A stretch of 64,000 bases of DNA, from assembly GCA_018268675.1 (NCBI GenBank), contig JAFDWB010000092.1, forward strand, positions 124,001-188,000, given 5' to 3'. Each line of letters starts with the position of its first letter. The first letter of the stretch is position 1. The stretch is from Actinomycetota bacterium. Lineage in GTDB: Bacteria > Actinomycetota > Thermoleophilia > Solirubrobacterales > 70-9. The position numbers were made by a program, and so were the translations under genes. Below, piece after piece: positions 22,114-30,632 of this stretch. The notes under the pieces are model-generated. The model saw nothing but the letters and a program-made list of their open reading frames with translations. It was not told the origin of the DNA and did no database searches.

Positions 22114-23745
22114 ATGCCCGATCCTTCGATTGCCCGCTTCAGGCGGGTCGTCAGCTCCGCCCTGGCCTCGCTCGAGTCCCGGCGCCAGGAGGTGAACGAC
22201 CTGAACGTCTTCCCGGTCGCCGACGGCGACACCGGCGACAACATGGCGATGACCATGCGCGCGGTGCTGGAGGAGCTCGACCGCGTCGACGGCCAGGGGC
22301 TCGACGAGATCGGCCGGACCGCCCTGGTCCAGACGCTGGCGCGGGCGGCGCTGATGGGGGCGCGCGGCAACTCCGGCGTGATCCTCTCCCAGATCGTCCG
22401 CGGCGCCGCCGAGGAGCTCGCCTCGCGCCCCGGCGAGCTGGTCGACCCGCTGCTGGTCGCCGCCGCCTTCGCCTCCGCCGCCGACGCCGCCTACGACTCG
22501 GTCCGCGAGCCCGCCGAGGGGACGATGCTGACCGTCTTCCGCGAGATGGCCCACTCGCTGACCCGCCAGCTCGCCCACCTCTCGGCCGACAAGCAGCGGC
22601 TCGGCGCCGACGTCTCCGAAGAGCAGCAGGACGCGGTCCTGGCCGAGGTGCTGGAGCGGGCGATCGCCGACGGCGAGCGGGCGGTGGCGCGGACGCCCGA
22701 GCAGCTCGCGGTGCTGCGCGAATCGGGCGTGGTCGACGCGGGCGGTCACGGCCTGGTGCTGATCCTCGCCGGGGTGGTGGCCGGGCTGCGCGGCGACGGC
22801 GCACCGCTCCCCGAGGTCGCCCACCACGAGCCGCCGAAGCTGACCCGGCCCCATCACGAGGACAGCCGCTACCGCTACTGCACGAACTTCATCGTCGCCG
22901 GGGTCGGGCTCGACGACCGGGCGGTGTTGCCGCGCCTGGAGGCGCTGGGGGACTCGGTGCTGGTGGTCGGCGACGAAGCGACCCTCAAGGTCCACGTCCA
23001 CACCGACACGCCGGAGGTGGCGATGGCGCTCTTCGAGGGCGCGGGCGAGGTGACCAACGTCGACGTCGCCGACATGCGCCAGCAGGTCGCCGAACGCGAC
23101 GCGCGCCTCGGCGCCGGGCGGACCGGGGCGCTGGCGGTGGCCGCCGGGGCGGGGATGGAGCGCCTCTTCGCCGGACTCGGCGCCGACGTCGTCCCCGGCG
23201 GCGAGACGCTCAACCCCTCGACCGCCGAGTTGCTCGCCGGGATCCACGGCGCCGAGGCCGAGGAAGTGCTGGTGCTGCCGAGCTCCTCGAACGTGATCAT
23301 GGCGGCGGAGCGCGCCTGCGAGCTCTCGGAGAAGCCCGCCCGGGTGGTGCCCGCGACATCGCAGCAGGCGAGCCTGCTGGCGCTGGTCGAGCTCGACCCC
23401 GGCGCGACGCTCGACCAGAACGCCGAGCGGCTGACGGCGGCGCTCGCCGACGTCGCCACCGGGGGCGTCGCGCCGGCGGCGCGCGACGACGCCCAGGGGC
23501 GCTTCAAGCGCGGCGACGCGGTCGGGTTCTCGGGCGGCGAGATCGTCGCCTGGGGCGGCGCCGGGTCGACCCTCTCGGAGACGATCTCGATCCTCGCCGC
23601 GGGCGCCGAGATCGTCACCGTGATCGGCGGCGAGGACGCCCCGATCCCGCTCGACCAGGTCGACGCGCACGTGCCCGAGGGGGTCGAGCTGGAGAAGCAC
23701 GAGGGGGGCCAGCCGAGCTGGTGGTGGCTGCTCGCGGCGCAGTAG
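22114..23745 (+). CDS. fakA: DAK2-domain kinase, FakA/YloV family
   Basis: 543 residues. The N-terminal DhaL-like ATP-binding domain has the family motifs NVFPVADGDTGDNM (three Asp that bind Mg-ADP) and GARGNSGVILSQIVRG; the middle and C-terminal regions (NLNPSTAEL-like GETLNPSTAELL, VLPSSSNVIMAAERA) match FakA. In Firmicutes FakA phosphorylates fatty acids bound to FakB; no fakB is in the window, so the partner must lie elsewhere. It immediately precedes recG, as yloV does in Bacillus. Membership is clear; the fatty-acid substrate is inferred from the family and from nearby plsX and acpP. Confidence 0.88.
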   Translation: MPDPSIARFRRVVSSALASLESRRQEVNDLNVFPVADGDTGDNMAMTMRAVLEELDRVDGQGLDEIGRTALVQTLARAALMGARGNSGVILSQIVRGAAEELASRPGELVDPLLVAAAFASAADAAYDSVREPAEGTMLTVFREMAHSLTRQLAHLSADKQRLGADVSEEQQDAVLAEVLERAIADGERAVARTPEQLAVLRESGVVDAGGHGLVLILAGVVAGLRGDGAPLPEVAHHEPPKLTRPHHEDSRYRYCTNFIVAGVGLDDRAVLPRLEALGDSVLVVGDEATLKVHVHTDTPEVAMALFEGAGEVTNVDVADMRQQVAERDARLGAGRTGALAVAAGAGMERLFAGLGADVVPGGETLNPSTAELLAGIHGAEAEEVLVLPSSSNVIMAAERACELSEKPARVVPATSQQASLLALVELDPGATLDQNAERLTAALADVATGGVAPAARDDAQGRFKRGDAVGFSGGEIVAWGGAGSTLSETISILAAGAEIVTVIGGEDAPIPLDQVDAHVPEGVELEKHEGGQPSWWWLLAAQ

Positions 23746-23747
23746 CG

Positions 23748-25901
23748 GTGCGCGGCTTCGCCGGGGCGGGGGAGTCGACGCGGGCCGCGCTCCTGGCCGC
23801 CCCGGTCCACTGGGCCCGCCCGAGCGTCCTCGAGACCGGCCTCGAGGCTCTCGACGGGGTCGGGCCGAAGCTCGCCGACGCCGCCCGCCGGGCCGGCATC
23901 CAGACGGTCGGCGACGTCCTCTTCCGCTTCCCCCACAGCCACCGGGATCGCCAGATCCGCCCCCTGGAGACGCTCGAGTCGGGCGAAACCGGAACGGTCC
24001 TGGTGACGGTGATGGGCAATCCTCCACGCCCCTTCCTCCGTGGGAAACTCACCATGGTCGGGGTCAAGGTCGGCGACGAGACGGGGACCGTGAGGGCCAC
24101 GTGGTTCAACCAGCCGTGGATCAGCGGCAAGCTCGAACAGGGGTCCCAGATCGTCATCACCGGCAAGCGGAGCCCGAAAGGCCTCGCGGTCCAGGAGTGG
24201 GAGCTGGTCGCGCGGGCGAGCGAGGACAGGGCGGGGCCGGCCGAGGAGCGGTCGGGAAGCTTCGTCCCCGTCCATCCCGCCACCGAGGACCTGCCGCCGA
24301 AGAAGATCCGCGAGTGGGCCGAGCAGGCGGTCCGGTGGGCGCCGAACGCGATCGAGGGGCTGCCCGCGGCGCTCCAGGCGCGGCGGCGCCTGACCTCGGT
24401 CGGCAGCGCGATCCGCGCGGCGCACTTCCCGACTTCCCCGGAGGAGCTCGAAGCGGCTCGGCGGCGGCTCGGCTTCGAAGAGCTGTTCCTCCACCAGGCG
24501 CTGCTGGCGACCCGCAAGACGAGCCACCGCCGCGCGCGCCCCGCGCCCCGCTTCGGCAGGCCGGGCGCGGCCGTGGACCGCTGGCTCGCGTCGCTGCCCT
24601 TCGCCCCCACCGACGACCAGCGCGCCGCCTTCGCCGACATCGACAAGGACCTCGACTCGGGGGAGCCGATGCAGCGTCTGCTGATGGGGGAGGTCGGGTC
24701 GGGGAAGACGGTGGTCGCGGTCTACGCGATGCTGCGGGCGCTCGAAGCGGGCTTCCAGGCGGCGCTGATGGCGCCGACCGAGACGCTCGCCGAGCAACAC
24801 GCGATCACGCTCGGGCGCCTGCTCGCCGCCGAGGCGGTGCCCTTCGCCCTGCTGACCGGCGCGACGCCGGCCGCGATTCGCCGCCAGGCCCTGAACCAGC
24901 TGGCGAGCGGCGAGCTGGGGCTGATCCTCGGGACGCACGCGCTGATCGAGCCGACCGTGCGCTTCGCCCGCCTCGGCCTCTGTGTGGTGGACGAGCAGCA
25001 CCGCTTCGGGGTCGAGCAGCGGCGCGCGCTCGACTCCAAGGGGGTCGCGGGGATGTCTCCGCACGTCCTCCACATGACCGCGACGCCGATCCCGCGCACG
25101 CTGTCCCTGACCGCCTACGGGGATCTCGACACGACCGCCCTGCACGAGCTCCCGGCGGGCCGCAAGCCGGTGCTGACGCGGGTGGTGGGGGAGGACGACC
25201 GCGAGGTCGCCTACGACTTCCTGCGCGCGCGCCTGCGCGAGGGGCGCCAGGCGTTCGTCGTCTGCCCGCTGGTCGAGGTCTCCGAGAAGACGCCGGGCAA
25301 GGCGGCCGGGGAGGAGGCCGAGCGGCTGCGGCGCGGGCCGCTGCGGGACTTCCGGGTCGGGCTGCTGCACGGGCAGATGCCCTCGGCCGAGAAGGGGGAG
25401 GCGATGGGCGCCTTCGCCGCCGGGGAGACCGACGTGCTGGTCGCGACGACGGTGATCGAGGTCGGCATCGACGTGCCGAACGCGACCGTGATGCTGATCG
25501 AGGGGGCCGAGCGCTTCGGCGTCTCCCAGCTCCACCAGCTGCGCGGGCGGGTCGGGCGCGGCGAGCACCCCTCGCAGTGCCTGCTGTTCGCGGGCGAGGC
25601 GGGGGAGATGGCGCGGCGCCGCCTGCGCGCGGTGGAGGAGACCCGCGACGGGTTCGAGCTCGCCGAGGTCGACCTCGAACTGCGCGGCGAGGGGGAGATT
25701 CTCGGGACGCGCCAGAGTGGCCTGCCGCGCTTCGCCGTCGCCTCCCTGCCCGAGGACGGCCGCGCCTTGGTCGAAGCCCGCGAGGAGGTCCTCGCCCTGC
25801 TGCGCCGGCACGGCTCGCTGGCGGACCCGAGCCTCGGTCCCCTGCTCGAGGCCGCCCGCCGCCGCTTCGGCGCCGGCGCCGCCGACCCGATCCCGCTGTG
25901 A
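23748..25901 (+). CDS. recG: ATP-dependent DNA helicase RecG
   Basis: Remodels stalled forks and branched DNA. About 717 residues: N-terminal wedge/OB domain (GLEALDGVGPKLADAARRAGI, TVRATWFNQPWI), then a superfamily 2 helicase core with Walker A LLMGEVGSGKTVV, DEQH box VVDEQHRFG, motif III MTATPIPRT, and the RecG-specific C-terminal region with QLRGRVGRGEHPSQCLLF. GTG 23748, 2 nt after the fakA stop, is preferred to GTG 23721, which would overlap fakA by 25 nt. A palindrome follows the stop by 4 nt. Confidence 0.97.
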   Translation: MRGFAGAGESTRAALLAAPVHWARPSVLETGLEALDGVGPKLADAARRAGIQTVGDVLFRFPHSHRDRQIRPLETLESGETGTVLVTVMGNPPRPFLRGKLTMVGVKVGDETGTVRATWFNQPWISGKLEQGSQIVITGKRSPKGLAVQEWELVARASEDRAGPAEERSGSFVPVHPATEDLPPKKIREWAEQAVRWAPNAIEGLPAALQARRRLTSVGSAIRAAHFPTSPEELEAARRRLGFEELFLHQALLATRKTSHRRARPAPRFGRPGAAVDRWLASLPFAPTDDQRAAFADIDKDLDSGEPMQRLLMGEVGSGKTVVAVYAMLRALEAGFQAALMAPTETLAEQHAITLGRLLAAEAVPFALLTGATPAAIRRQALNQLASGELGLILGTHALIEPTVRFARLGLCVVDEQHRFGVEQRRALDSKGVAGMSPHVLHMTATPIPRTLSLTAYGDLDTTALHELPAGRKPVLTRVVGEDDREVAYDFLRARLREGRQAFVVCPLVEVSEKTPGKAAGEEAERLRRGPLRDFRVGLLHGQMPSAEKGEAMGAFAAGETDVLVATTVIEVGIDVPNATVMLIEGAERFGVSQLHQLRGRVGRGEHPSQCLLFAGEAGEMARRRLRAVEETRDGFELAEVDLELRGEGEILGTRQSGLPRFAVASLPEDGRALVEAREEVLALLRRHGSLADPSLGPLLEAARRRFGAGAADPIPL

Positions 25902-25905
25902 GAAT

Positions 25906-25940
25906 CCGACGCTTGTCCTCGATACGAAGACAAGCGTCGG
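25906..25940. repeat. GACGCTTGTC palindrome, copy 1
   Basis: CCGACGCTTGTC (25906-25917) pairs perfectly with GACAAGCGTCGG (25929-25940). The loop CTCGATACGAA is the reverse complement of the loop in copy 2 at 35125, so the two copies are the same element in opposite orientation. This one occupies the short recG-rsmD spacer. Confidence 0.9.
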
Positions 25941-25968
25941 GGCGGGCGCGCCGCCTGCGGGGGTTTGC

Positions 25969-26504
25969 GTGCGCGTCATAGCGGGGGAGCTCAAGGGGCA
26001 GAGGCTCGTGGCGCCGCGGGGGTGGAAGGTGCGGCCGACCTCGGAGCGGGTGCGGGAGGCCGTCTTCTCGACGCTCGGGACGCGGGTGGAGGGCGCCGCG
26101 GTCCTCGACCTCTACTGCGGCACCGGGGCGCTGGCGATCGAGGCGCTCTCACGCGGCGCCGCCCGTGCCACCCTGGTCGACCGCGACACCCGGCCGGCGC
26201 TCGGCAACGTCGAGCGACTCGGGCTCGCCGACCGGGCGGAGCTGGTGCGCGCGGACGCCGGCGCCTGGCTCGCCGGCCGGCCGGACGGGGCCCGCTACGA
26301 CCTCGTCTTCGTCGATGCTCCCTATAGACTCGCCGACCTCGTGGCCCGGCAACTGGACACGCACCTCCCCGGCGTGCTGGCGCCCGGCGGGCGTGCCGTG
26401 GTCGAGAGCGGCGCCCGCCGCCCGCTTGCGATCGCCTCGCTGGAGCGCCTGCGCCAGCGCCGCTACGGGGCCGCCGACGTCTCGATCTACGCGCGGGAGG
26501 GCGA

Positions 26505-26508
<4 letters not shown>
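25969..26508 (+). CDS. rsmD: 16S rRNA (guanine(966)-N(2))-methyltransferase
   Basis: Methylates G966 of 16S rRNA using S-adenosylmethionine. The 179 residues contain the opening MRVIAGELKGQRL-type sequence (VRVIAGELKGQRL), the SAM-binding motif VLDLYCGTGALAIEALSRGA and the catalytic FVDAPYR, in the place of the family's DPPY. The GTG at 25969 begins this conserved N-terminus. It overlaps coaD by 4 nt; rsmD-coaD is a nearly universal actinobacterial pair. Confidence 0.95.
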
Positions 26509-27005
<497 letters not shown>

Positions 27006-27043
27006 GCCGGTCCGCAAGGTAGGCTTGTTTGCGCTCGCCCTTT

Positions 27044-27073
27044 CCTGGGCATCTCCTTGCAAAATCGCCCAGG
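27044..27073 (+). promoter_or_regulatory. Hairpin in the AT-richer coaD-sepIVA spacer
   Basis: CCTGGGC (27044-27050) pairs with GCCCAGG (27067-27073) across a 16-nt loop. TAGGCTTGT and TAGGCTTAT at 27020 and 27110 flank it as near-repeats; the second is a possible -10 for the next gene (12 nt from ATG). Confidence 0.4.
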
Positions 27074-27126
27074 CATACTCTTTCTTGGCCAAAACCCCCG
27101 CATACACGTAGGCTTATCCACCGTTC

Positions 27127-27606
27127 ATGGACGTCCTGGTCCTCATAGACAAACTCGATGACGTTGTTCACAACGCCCGCCCGGTCCCACTGACCGATCA
27201 GGTGCGCGTCGATCGCGAGGAGATCTACGACCTCCTCGATCAGATGCGCGCGACGATCCCGGAGGAGATCAAGCAGGCGCGGTGGATCGTCAAGGAGCGC
27301 CAGGAGATGCTGGCCGAGGCCAAACGCGAGGCCGAGCGCATCGTCCGCGAGGCGCGCGAGCAGCAGGCCCGCCTGATCTCCGACGAGGAGGTCACCAAAC
27401 AGGCCGAGCGCGCCGCCGACGAGATCGTCGAGGACGCCCGCAACCGCGAGCGCGAAATCCGCCTCGGCGCCGAGGACTACGCCGACGAGATCCTCAACAC
27501 CTTGGAAGTCAACCTGCAGAAGTTCCTGGCCGCCGTCCAGCGCGGGCGCGACCGGCTGGCGGGGCGCGAGGAAGAACCGGCGCCTGAGCTCGATCAGGCC
27601 CCTTAA
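27127..27606 (+). CDS. SepIVA/DivIVA-like coiled-coil protein
   Basis: 159 residues with a short conserved N-terminal helix pair (LVLIDKLDDVVHNARPVPL, then DREEIYDLLDQMRATIPEEI) followed by a long charged coiled coil and a helical end (YADEILNTLEVNLQKFLAAV). I recognise resemblance to mycobacterial SepIVA (Rv2927c), an essential septation/envelope factor encoded beside the DUF177-rnc-smc block; the neighbourhood here is the same. The mycobacterial protein is ~245 residues, so the coiled coil here is much shorter. Probable role in cell division or polar growth is inferred from that relationship only. Confidence 0.75.
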   Translation: MDVLVLIDKLDDVVHNARPVPLTDQVRVDREEIYDLLDQMRATIPEEIKQARWIVKERQEMLAEAKREAERIVREAREQQARLISDEEVTKQAERAADEIVEDARNREREIRLGAEDYADEILNTLEVNLQKFLAAVQRGRDRLAGREEEPAPELDQAP

Positions 27607-27624
27607 GGGGCTCGGTGTTGCGGG

Positions 27625-27743
27625 GGGCCGATCCCGGTCCCCCTCTCGCTCAACCTTCCGGCGGGGATCGCCGGTGGACGGGCGAGACGGTTTTTGGCGC
27701 CAAGGAAGGTAGAAGCCGCTCGGAGGGGGACCGGGATCGGCCC
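27625..27743 (-). repeat. Long hairpin element B1
   Basis: Perfect 21-bp arms at 27625-27645 and 27723-27743. Inner stem ACCTTCC (27653-27659)/GGAAGGT (27704-27710). In the orientation of elements B2 and C it is on the minus strand. Internal-loop sequences match the family (GAGCGGCTTCT and TGAGCGAG on that strand). Confidence 0.92.
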
Positions 27744-27885
27744 ACGCGGCGCACGTGAAGGGTTCGGAGCCTGATCTCGGGGCGCCCGGCTGGAACAAGG
27801 GTCCGGCAGCAAACAAACTTCTGGGACGGGCGTGCGGCAGCAAAAAGCAACCCGGGTGGGTGCAAGAGCCCTGCACTGGCTCCGA
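27744..27885. other. Spacer between inverted elements B1 and B2
   Basis: About 140 bp with no supported gene. It contains a loose direct repeat (CGGCAGCAAACAAAC and CGGCAGCAAAAAGC). Apparent open frames here are translations of the repeats. Confidence 0.5.
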
Positions 27886-28004
27886 GGCGGGGGTCCTGAC
27901 CCCTCCGAGCGGCTTCTACCTTCCTTGGCGCCGGCGGCAATCTTGCTCGTCCACTCCGCGATCCCCGCCGGAAGGTTGAGCGAGGAGGGGTCAGGACCCC
28001 CGCC
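27886..28004 (+). repeat. Long hairpin element B2
   Basis: Perfect 21-bp arms at 27886-27906 and 27984-28004 with a sequence different from B1. Inner stem ACCTTCC (27918-27924)/GGAAGGT (27970-27976). GAGCGGCTTCT and TGAGCGA fill the internal loop. It ends 15 bp from the DUF177 stop codon, in inverted orientation to B1. Confidence 0.92.
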
Positions 28005-28018
28005 CCCGCAACCCGTCC

Positions 28019-28543
28019 CTAATCCAGCTTCAGGTCCTTGAGGGCCGCCCAGCGGGAGTCGATCGGCTTCTCGTGCTGGTGCGCCGCCGGGTCGGCGTCG
28101 TTCAAGGGCTCGCCGCAGGTCGGGCAGAGGCCGAGGCAGTCGGGGCGGCAGAGGATCTGGGTGGGGAGGGCGAGCATCACGGCGTCGTGGGCCCAGCGGC
28201 CGATGTCGAGCTCGTCGTCCTCCACGTAGGGGCTGCGGAGCTCGGCGTCGGCGGCCCCGGTCTGGTCGACCTCGCGCGCCTCGACATCGAGGTCGAATCC
28301 GGCGGGCTCGAGGCAGCGCATGCAGGGGCCCTCGATGTGGACCGGGAAGGTGAGCTTGAAGGCGAAGCCGCTGGAGTGCCGCGAGGCCTCGAGGCGGACG
28401 CGCGGCGCGGGCGGGTCGGCGAGGTAGGTCTGGCCGCCGAGCTCGAACGGCGCCAGCTCGACAGGCAGCTCGAGTCGTCGCCCGTCCCCGGGCGAAAGGT
28501 TGAGGCGGGAGATGTCGACGACGGTCTCGGGTGCGCTCGGCAT
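28019..28543 (-). CDS. DUF177 / YceD family protein
   Basis: 174 residues. Conserved YceD features: FPVHIEGPCMRCLEP in the centre and a C-terminal CRPDCLGLCPTCGEPLN with Cys arranged as a probable zinc site. YceD/DUF177 is linked to 23S rRNA accumulation and almost always sits directly upstream of rpmF on the same strand. Here it is on the opposite strand, with a methyltransferase gene between it and rpmF, so it must have its own promoter in the 16-bp divergent gap or be leaderless. Biochemical role is unknown in bacteria. Confidence 0.88.
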   Translation of the reverse strand: MPSAPETVVDISRLNLSPGDGRRLELPVELAPFELGGQTYLADPPAPRVRLEASRHSSGFAFKLTFPVHIEGPCMRCLEPAGFDLDVEAREVDQTGAADAELRSPYVEDDELDIGRWAHDAVMLALPTQILCRPDCLGLCPTCGEPLNDADPAAHQHEKPIDSRWAALKDLKLD

Positions 28544-28559
28544 ACTGCGAGGTTACGGA

Positions 28560-29096
28560 ATGGCGGATTTCACCTGGAAACCGGATGGCTACCTCGGCTG
28601 GGTCTACGACGAGGTCCCGCGCTACGACGAGCTGCAGGAACAGGCGATCGCGGCGATCCCCTTCGCCCCCGAGCGGGTGCTGGAGCTCGGCATGGGCACG
28701 GGGGAGACGACCCGGCGGCTGATCGAGGCCTATCCCGACAGCTGGGTGATCGGCCTCGACTCGTCCCCGGACATGGTCTACCGCGCCCGCGAGGCCTACG
28801 ACGACGTGCAACTGGCGCGGATCGAGGACCCGCTGCCCGACGGACCCTGGGACCTGGTGATCGGCGTGCTCTCGATCCACCACCTGCGCGCGCCGCAGAA
28901 GCGGGAACTCTTCCGCCGCGTGCGCGAGCAGTCGCGCGCCCTGGTGATCGGCGACATCGTCAAGGCCGATGTCCAGATCACCTCGGTCACCCCCGACTAC
29001 GACTTCCCCGAGACCGCCGCCGACCTCGCTGAGTGGAGCGGCGGCGAGGTCACCTGGGCCGCGGACGATCTCGCGGTCGTGCGAGCGGTCTACTGA
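28560..29096 (+). CDS. Class I SAM-dependent methyltransferase
   Basis: 178 residues with motif I VLELGMGTGETTRRL, acidic motif II WVIGLDSSPDMV and LVIGVLSIHHLRAP. It resembles small-molecule or tRNA-modification methyltransferases of the CmoA-like group, but the substrate cannot be assigned. Start ATG 28560 puts MADFTWKPDGYLGWVYDEVP at the N-terminus. It is divergent from DUF177 with a very short gap and is inserted between DUF177 and rpmF, breaking a widely conserved pair. Confidence 0.8.
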   Translation: MADFTWKPDGYLGWVYDEVPRYDELQEQAIAAIPFAPERVLELGMGTGETTRRLIEAYPDSWVIGLDSSPDMVYRAREAYDDVQLARIEDPLPDGPWDLVIGVLSIHHLRAPQKRELFRRVREQSRALVIGDIVKADVQITSVTPDYDFPETAADLAEWSGGEVTWAADDLAVVRAVY

Positions 29097-29117
29097 CCCG
29101 CTAGGATTCCGCGACCT

Positions 29118-29327
29118 ATGGCCGTCCCGAAGAAGAGAACCTCAAGCGCTCGCCGCGACAAGCGCCGCGCTCAGCACAAGGCCGGCAAGGCCGCCCTGGC
29201 TCGCTGCCCCCGCTGCCACAGCCCGCACATGCCCCACCGCGTGTGCCCGACCTGTGGCACCTACGCCGGCCGCGAGGTCGTCTCCCACAAAGTCACCGAC
29301 CCGACGGTGACCACCGCCGACAGCTGA
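29118..29327 (+). CDS. rpmF: 50S ribosomal protein L32
   Basis: 69 residues: basic N-terminus (AVPKKRTSSARRDKRRAQHK) and a zinc ribbon CPRCHSPHMPHRVCPTCG with all four Cys, i.e. the zinc-bound C+ form. plsX follows after 7 bp, as in most bacteria. TAGGAT at 29102-29107 is a possible -10, 10 nt from the ATG. Confidence 0.97.
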   Translation: MAVPKKRTSSARRDKRRAQHKAGKAALARCPRCHSPHMPHRVCPTCGTYAGREVVSHKVTDPTVTTADS

Positions 29328-29334
29328 TCCAACC

Positions 29335-30375
29335 GTGGCGCGCAGCCGCCCGGTGACGATCGCCCTCGACGGGTTCGGGGCGGAGCAGGGTTTCGACGTA
29401 CTCGCCGAGGGCGCCCGCCGCGCCGCCGCCGACGGGATCGGGGTGCGCGTGTTCGGGCCGGAGCGCTCGCTGCGGCTGGCGGGGGTGTCGGGGATCGAGG
29501 TGATCCCGACCACCGAGTGGATCGGCAACGACGACGACCCGGTGCAGTCGGTGCGCGAGCGCCGCGAGGCCTCGGTCGTGCGCGCCGCCCGCGACGTCGC
29601 CGAGGGGAACGCGGCGGCGATGGTCAGCCTCGGCTCGACCGGGGCGACGATGGCAGCCGCCACCTTCGGCCTGCGCCGCCTCAAGGGGGTGCAGCGGCCG
29701 GCGCTGGCGGTGCGCCTGCCCTCGCCGGTCAAACCGGTCCTCTTCCTCGACGTCGGCGCCAACATCGAGGTCCGCGCCCAGCACCTGGTCCAGTTCGCCT
29801 TCCTCGGCGCCGCCTTCAGCGCCGCGGTGCTGGAGGTCCGCGAACCGACAGTCGGCCTGCTGACGGTCGGCGAGGAGGCGGGGAAGGGGCGCCCCGAGAT
29901 CGTCGAGGCGCACCGGATCCTCGCCGAGGCGCCCGGGGTCGACTTCGCCGGCAACATCGAGGGCGGCGACCTGCCGGAAGCGAAGGTCGACGTCGTCGTC
30001 ACCGACGGCTTCACCGGCAACGTGGCGCTGAAGGTGATGGAGGGCGCGGCGCGGACGCTGGCCGGGGCGATCTCCGACCTCGCGCACAAGAACGTCCTCG
30101 CGGCGGCGGGCGGGCTGCTGCTGAAACCTGCGCTGGGCGGCCTGCGCAAGGAGTTCGACCCCGACACGACCGGCGGCGCGATCCTGCTCGGGCTGCGCGC
30201 GGTGACGATCGTCGGGCACGGCTCCTCGGGCGCCGACGGCGTCGCCAACGCGATCCGCCTCGCCGCCCGCTCGGTCGACGTCGACGCGGTCGGGCGTACC
30301 GCGGCCCTGCTGCGCGAGGGCCACGCCGGGCGCGCCGCGCTGGCGGGCGACGCGGTCGGCGACGAAGCTGCGTGA
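29335..30375 (+). CDS. plsX: Phosphate acyltransferase PlsX
   Basis: Makes acyl-phosphate from acyl-ACP, the first step of the PlsX/PlsY route to phosphatidic acid. 346 residues with the family's IALDGFGAEQG opening, VSLGSTGATMAAATF, FLDVGANIEVRAQHLVQFA and VTDGFTGNVALKVMEG. It is co-directional with rpmF and acpP; GTG start. With FakA in the same block, exogenous fatty acids could also feed acyl-phosphate, but that is inferred. Confidence 0.96.
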   Translation: MARSRPVTIALDGFGAEQGFDVLAEGARRAAADGIGVRVFGPERSLRLAGVSGIEVIPTTEWIGNDDDPVQSVRERREASVVRAARDVAEGNAAAMVSLGSTGATMAAATFGLRRLKGVQRPALAVRLPSPVKPVLFLDVGANIEVRAQHLVQFAFLGAAFSAAVLEVREPTVGLLTVGEEAGKGRPEIVEAHRILAEAPGVDFAGNIEGGDLPEAKVDVVVTDGFTGNVALKVMEGAARTLAGAISDLAHKNVLAAAGGLLLKPALGGLRKEFDPDTTGGAILLGLRAVTIVGHGSSGADGVANAIRLAARSVDVDAVGRTAALLREGHAGRAALAGDAVGDEAA

Positions 30376-30379
30376 TAAT
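30374..30379 (+). promoter_or_regulatory. Probable -10 element GATAAT for leaderless acpP
   Basis: TGATAAT (GATAAT core) is 6 nt before the acpP ATG and overlaps the plsX stop codon. It would give acpP a separate transcript. Confidence 0.5.
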
Positions 30380-30385
30380 CCCCGG

Positions 30386-30631
30386 ATGGAGCGCGACGAA
30401 GTCATCGAGCTGGTCCGCGGGCATCTCGCCGAGGAGCTCGAAGTCGACCCCGGCAGGATCGAGGAGGGGACCCGCTTCCGCGAGGACCTCGAAGCCGACT
30501 CGCTCGACCTCTACGAGCTGGTGATGGAGCTCGAAGACCGCTACGGGATCAAGGTCACCGAGGAGGAGGCGACCCGGATCGCGACCGTCGGCGACGCCGT
30601 CGCCTTCGTCCTCGAGCGGGCCCCCGCCTGA
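30386..30631 (+). CDS. acpP: Acyl carrier protein
   Basis: 81-residue acidic helical protein. Ser39 in EADSLDLYELVMELEDRYG is the phosphopantetheine attachment site (consensus DSLD). Carries acyl chains for fatty-acid synthesis and for PlsX. The next start is 1 nt after the stop, so acpP and rnc are coupled, as in most bacteria. Confidence 0.97.
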   Translation: MERDEVIELVRGHLAEELEVDPGRIEEGTRFREDLEADSLDLYELVMELEDRYGIKVTEEEATRIATVGDAVAFVLERAPA

Positions 30632-30632
30632 G

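Noticed and set aside
27650-27940. Small proteins encoded across the long hairpin elements
   Set aside because: The frames are translations of the repeats (similar short peptides from each copy in different frames) without start signals.
27607-28018. An insertion sequence
   Set aside because: The terminal inverted repeats are present but there is no transposase, and the arms differ between copies, unlike IS ends.
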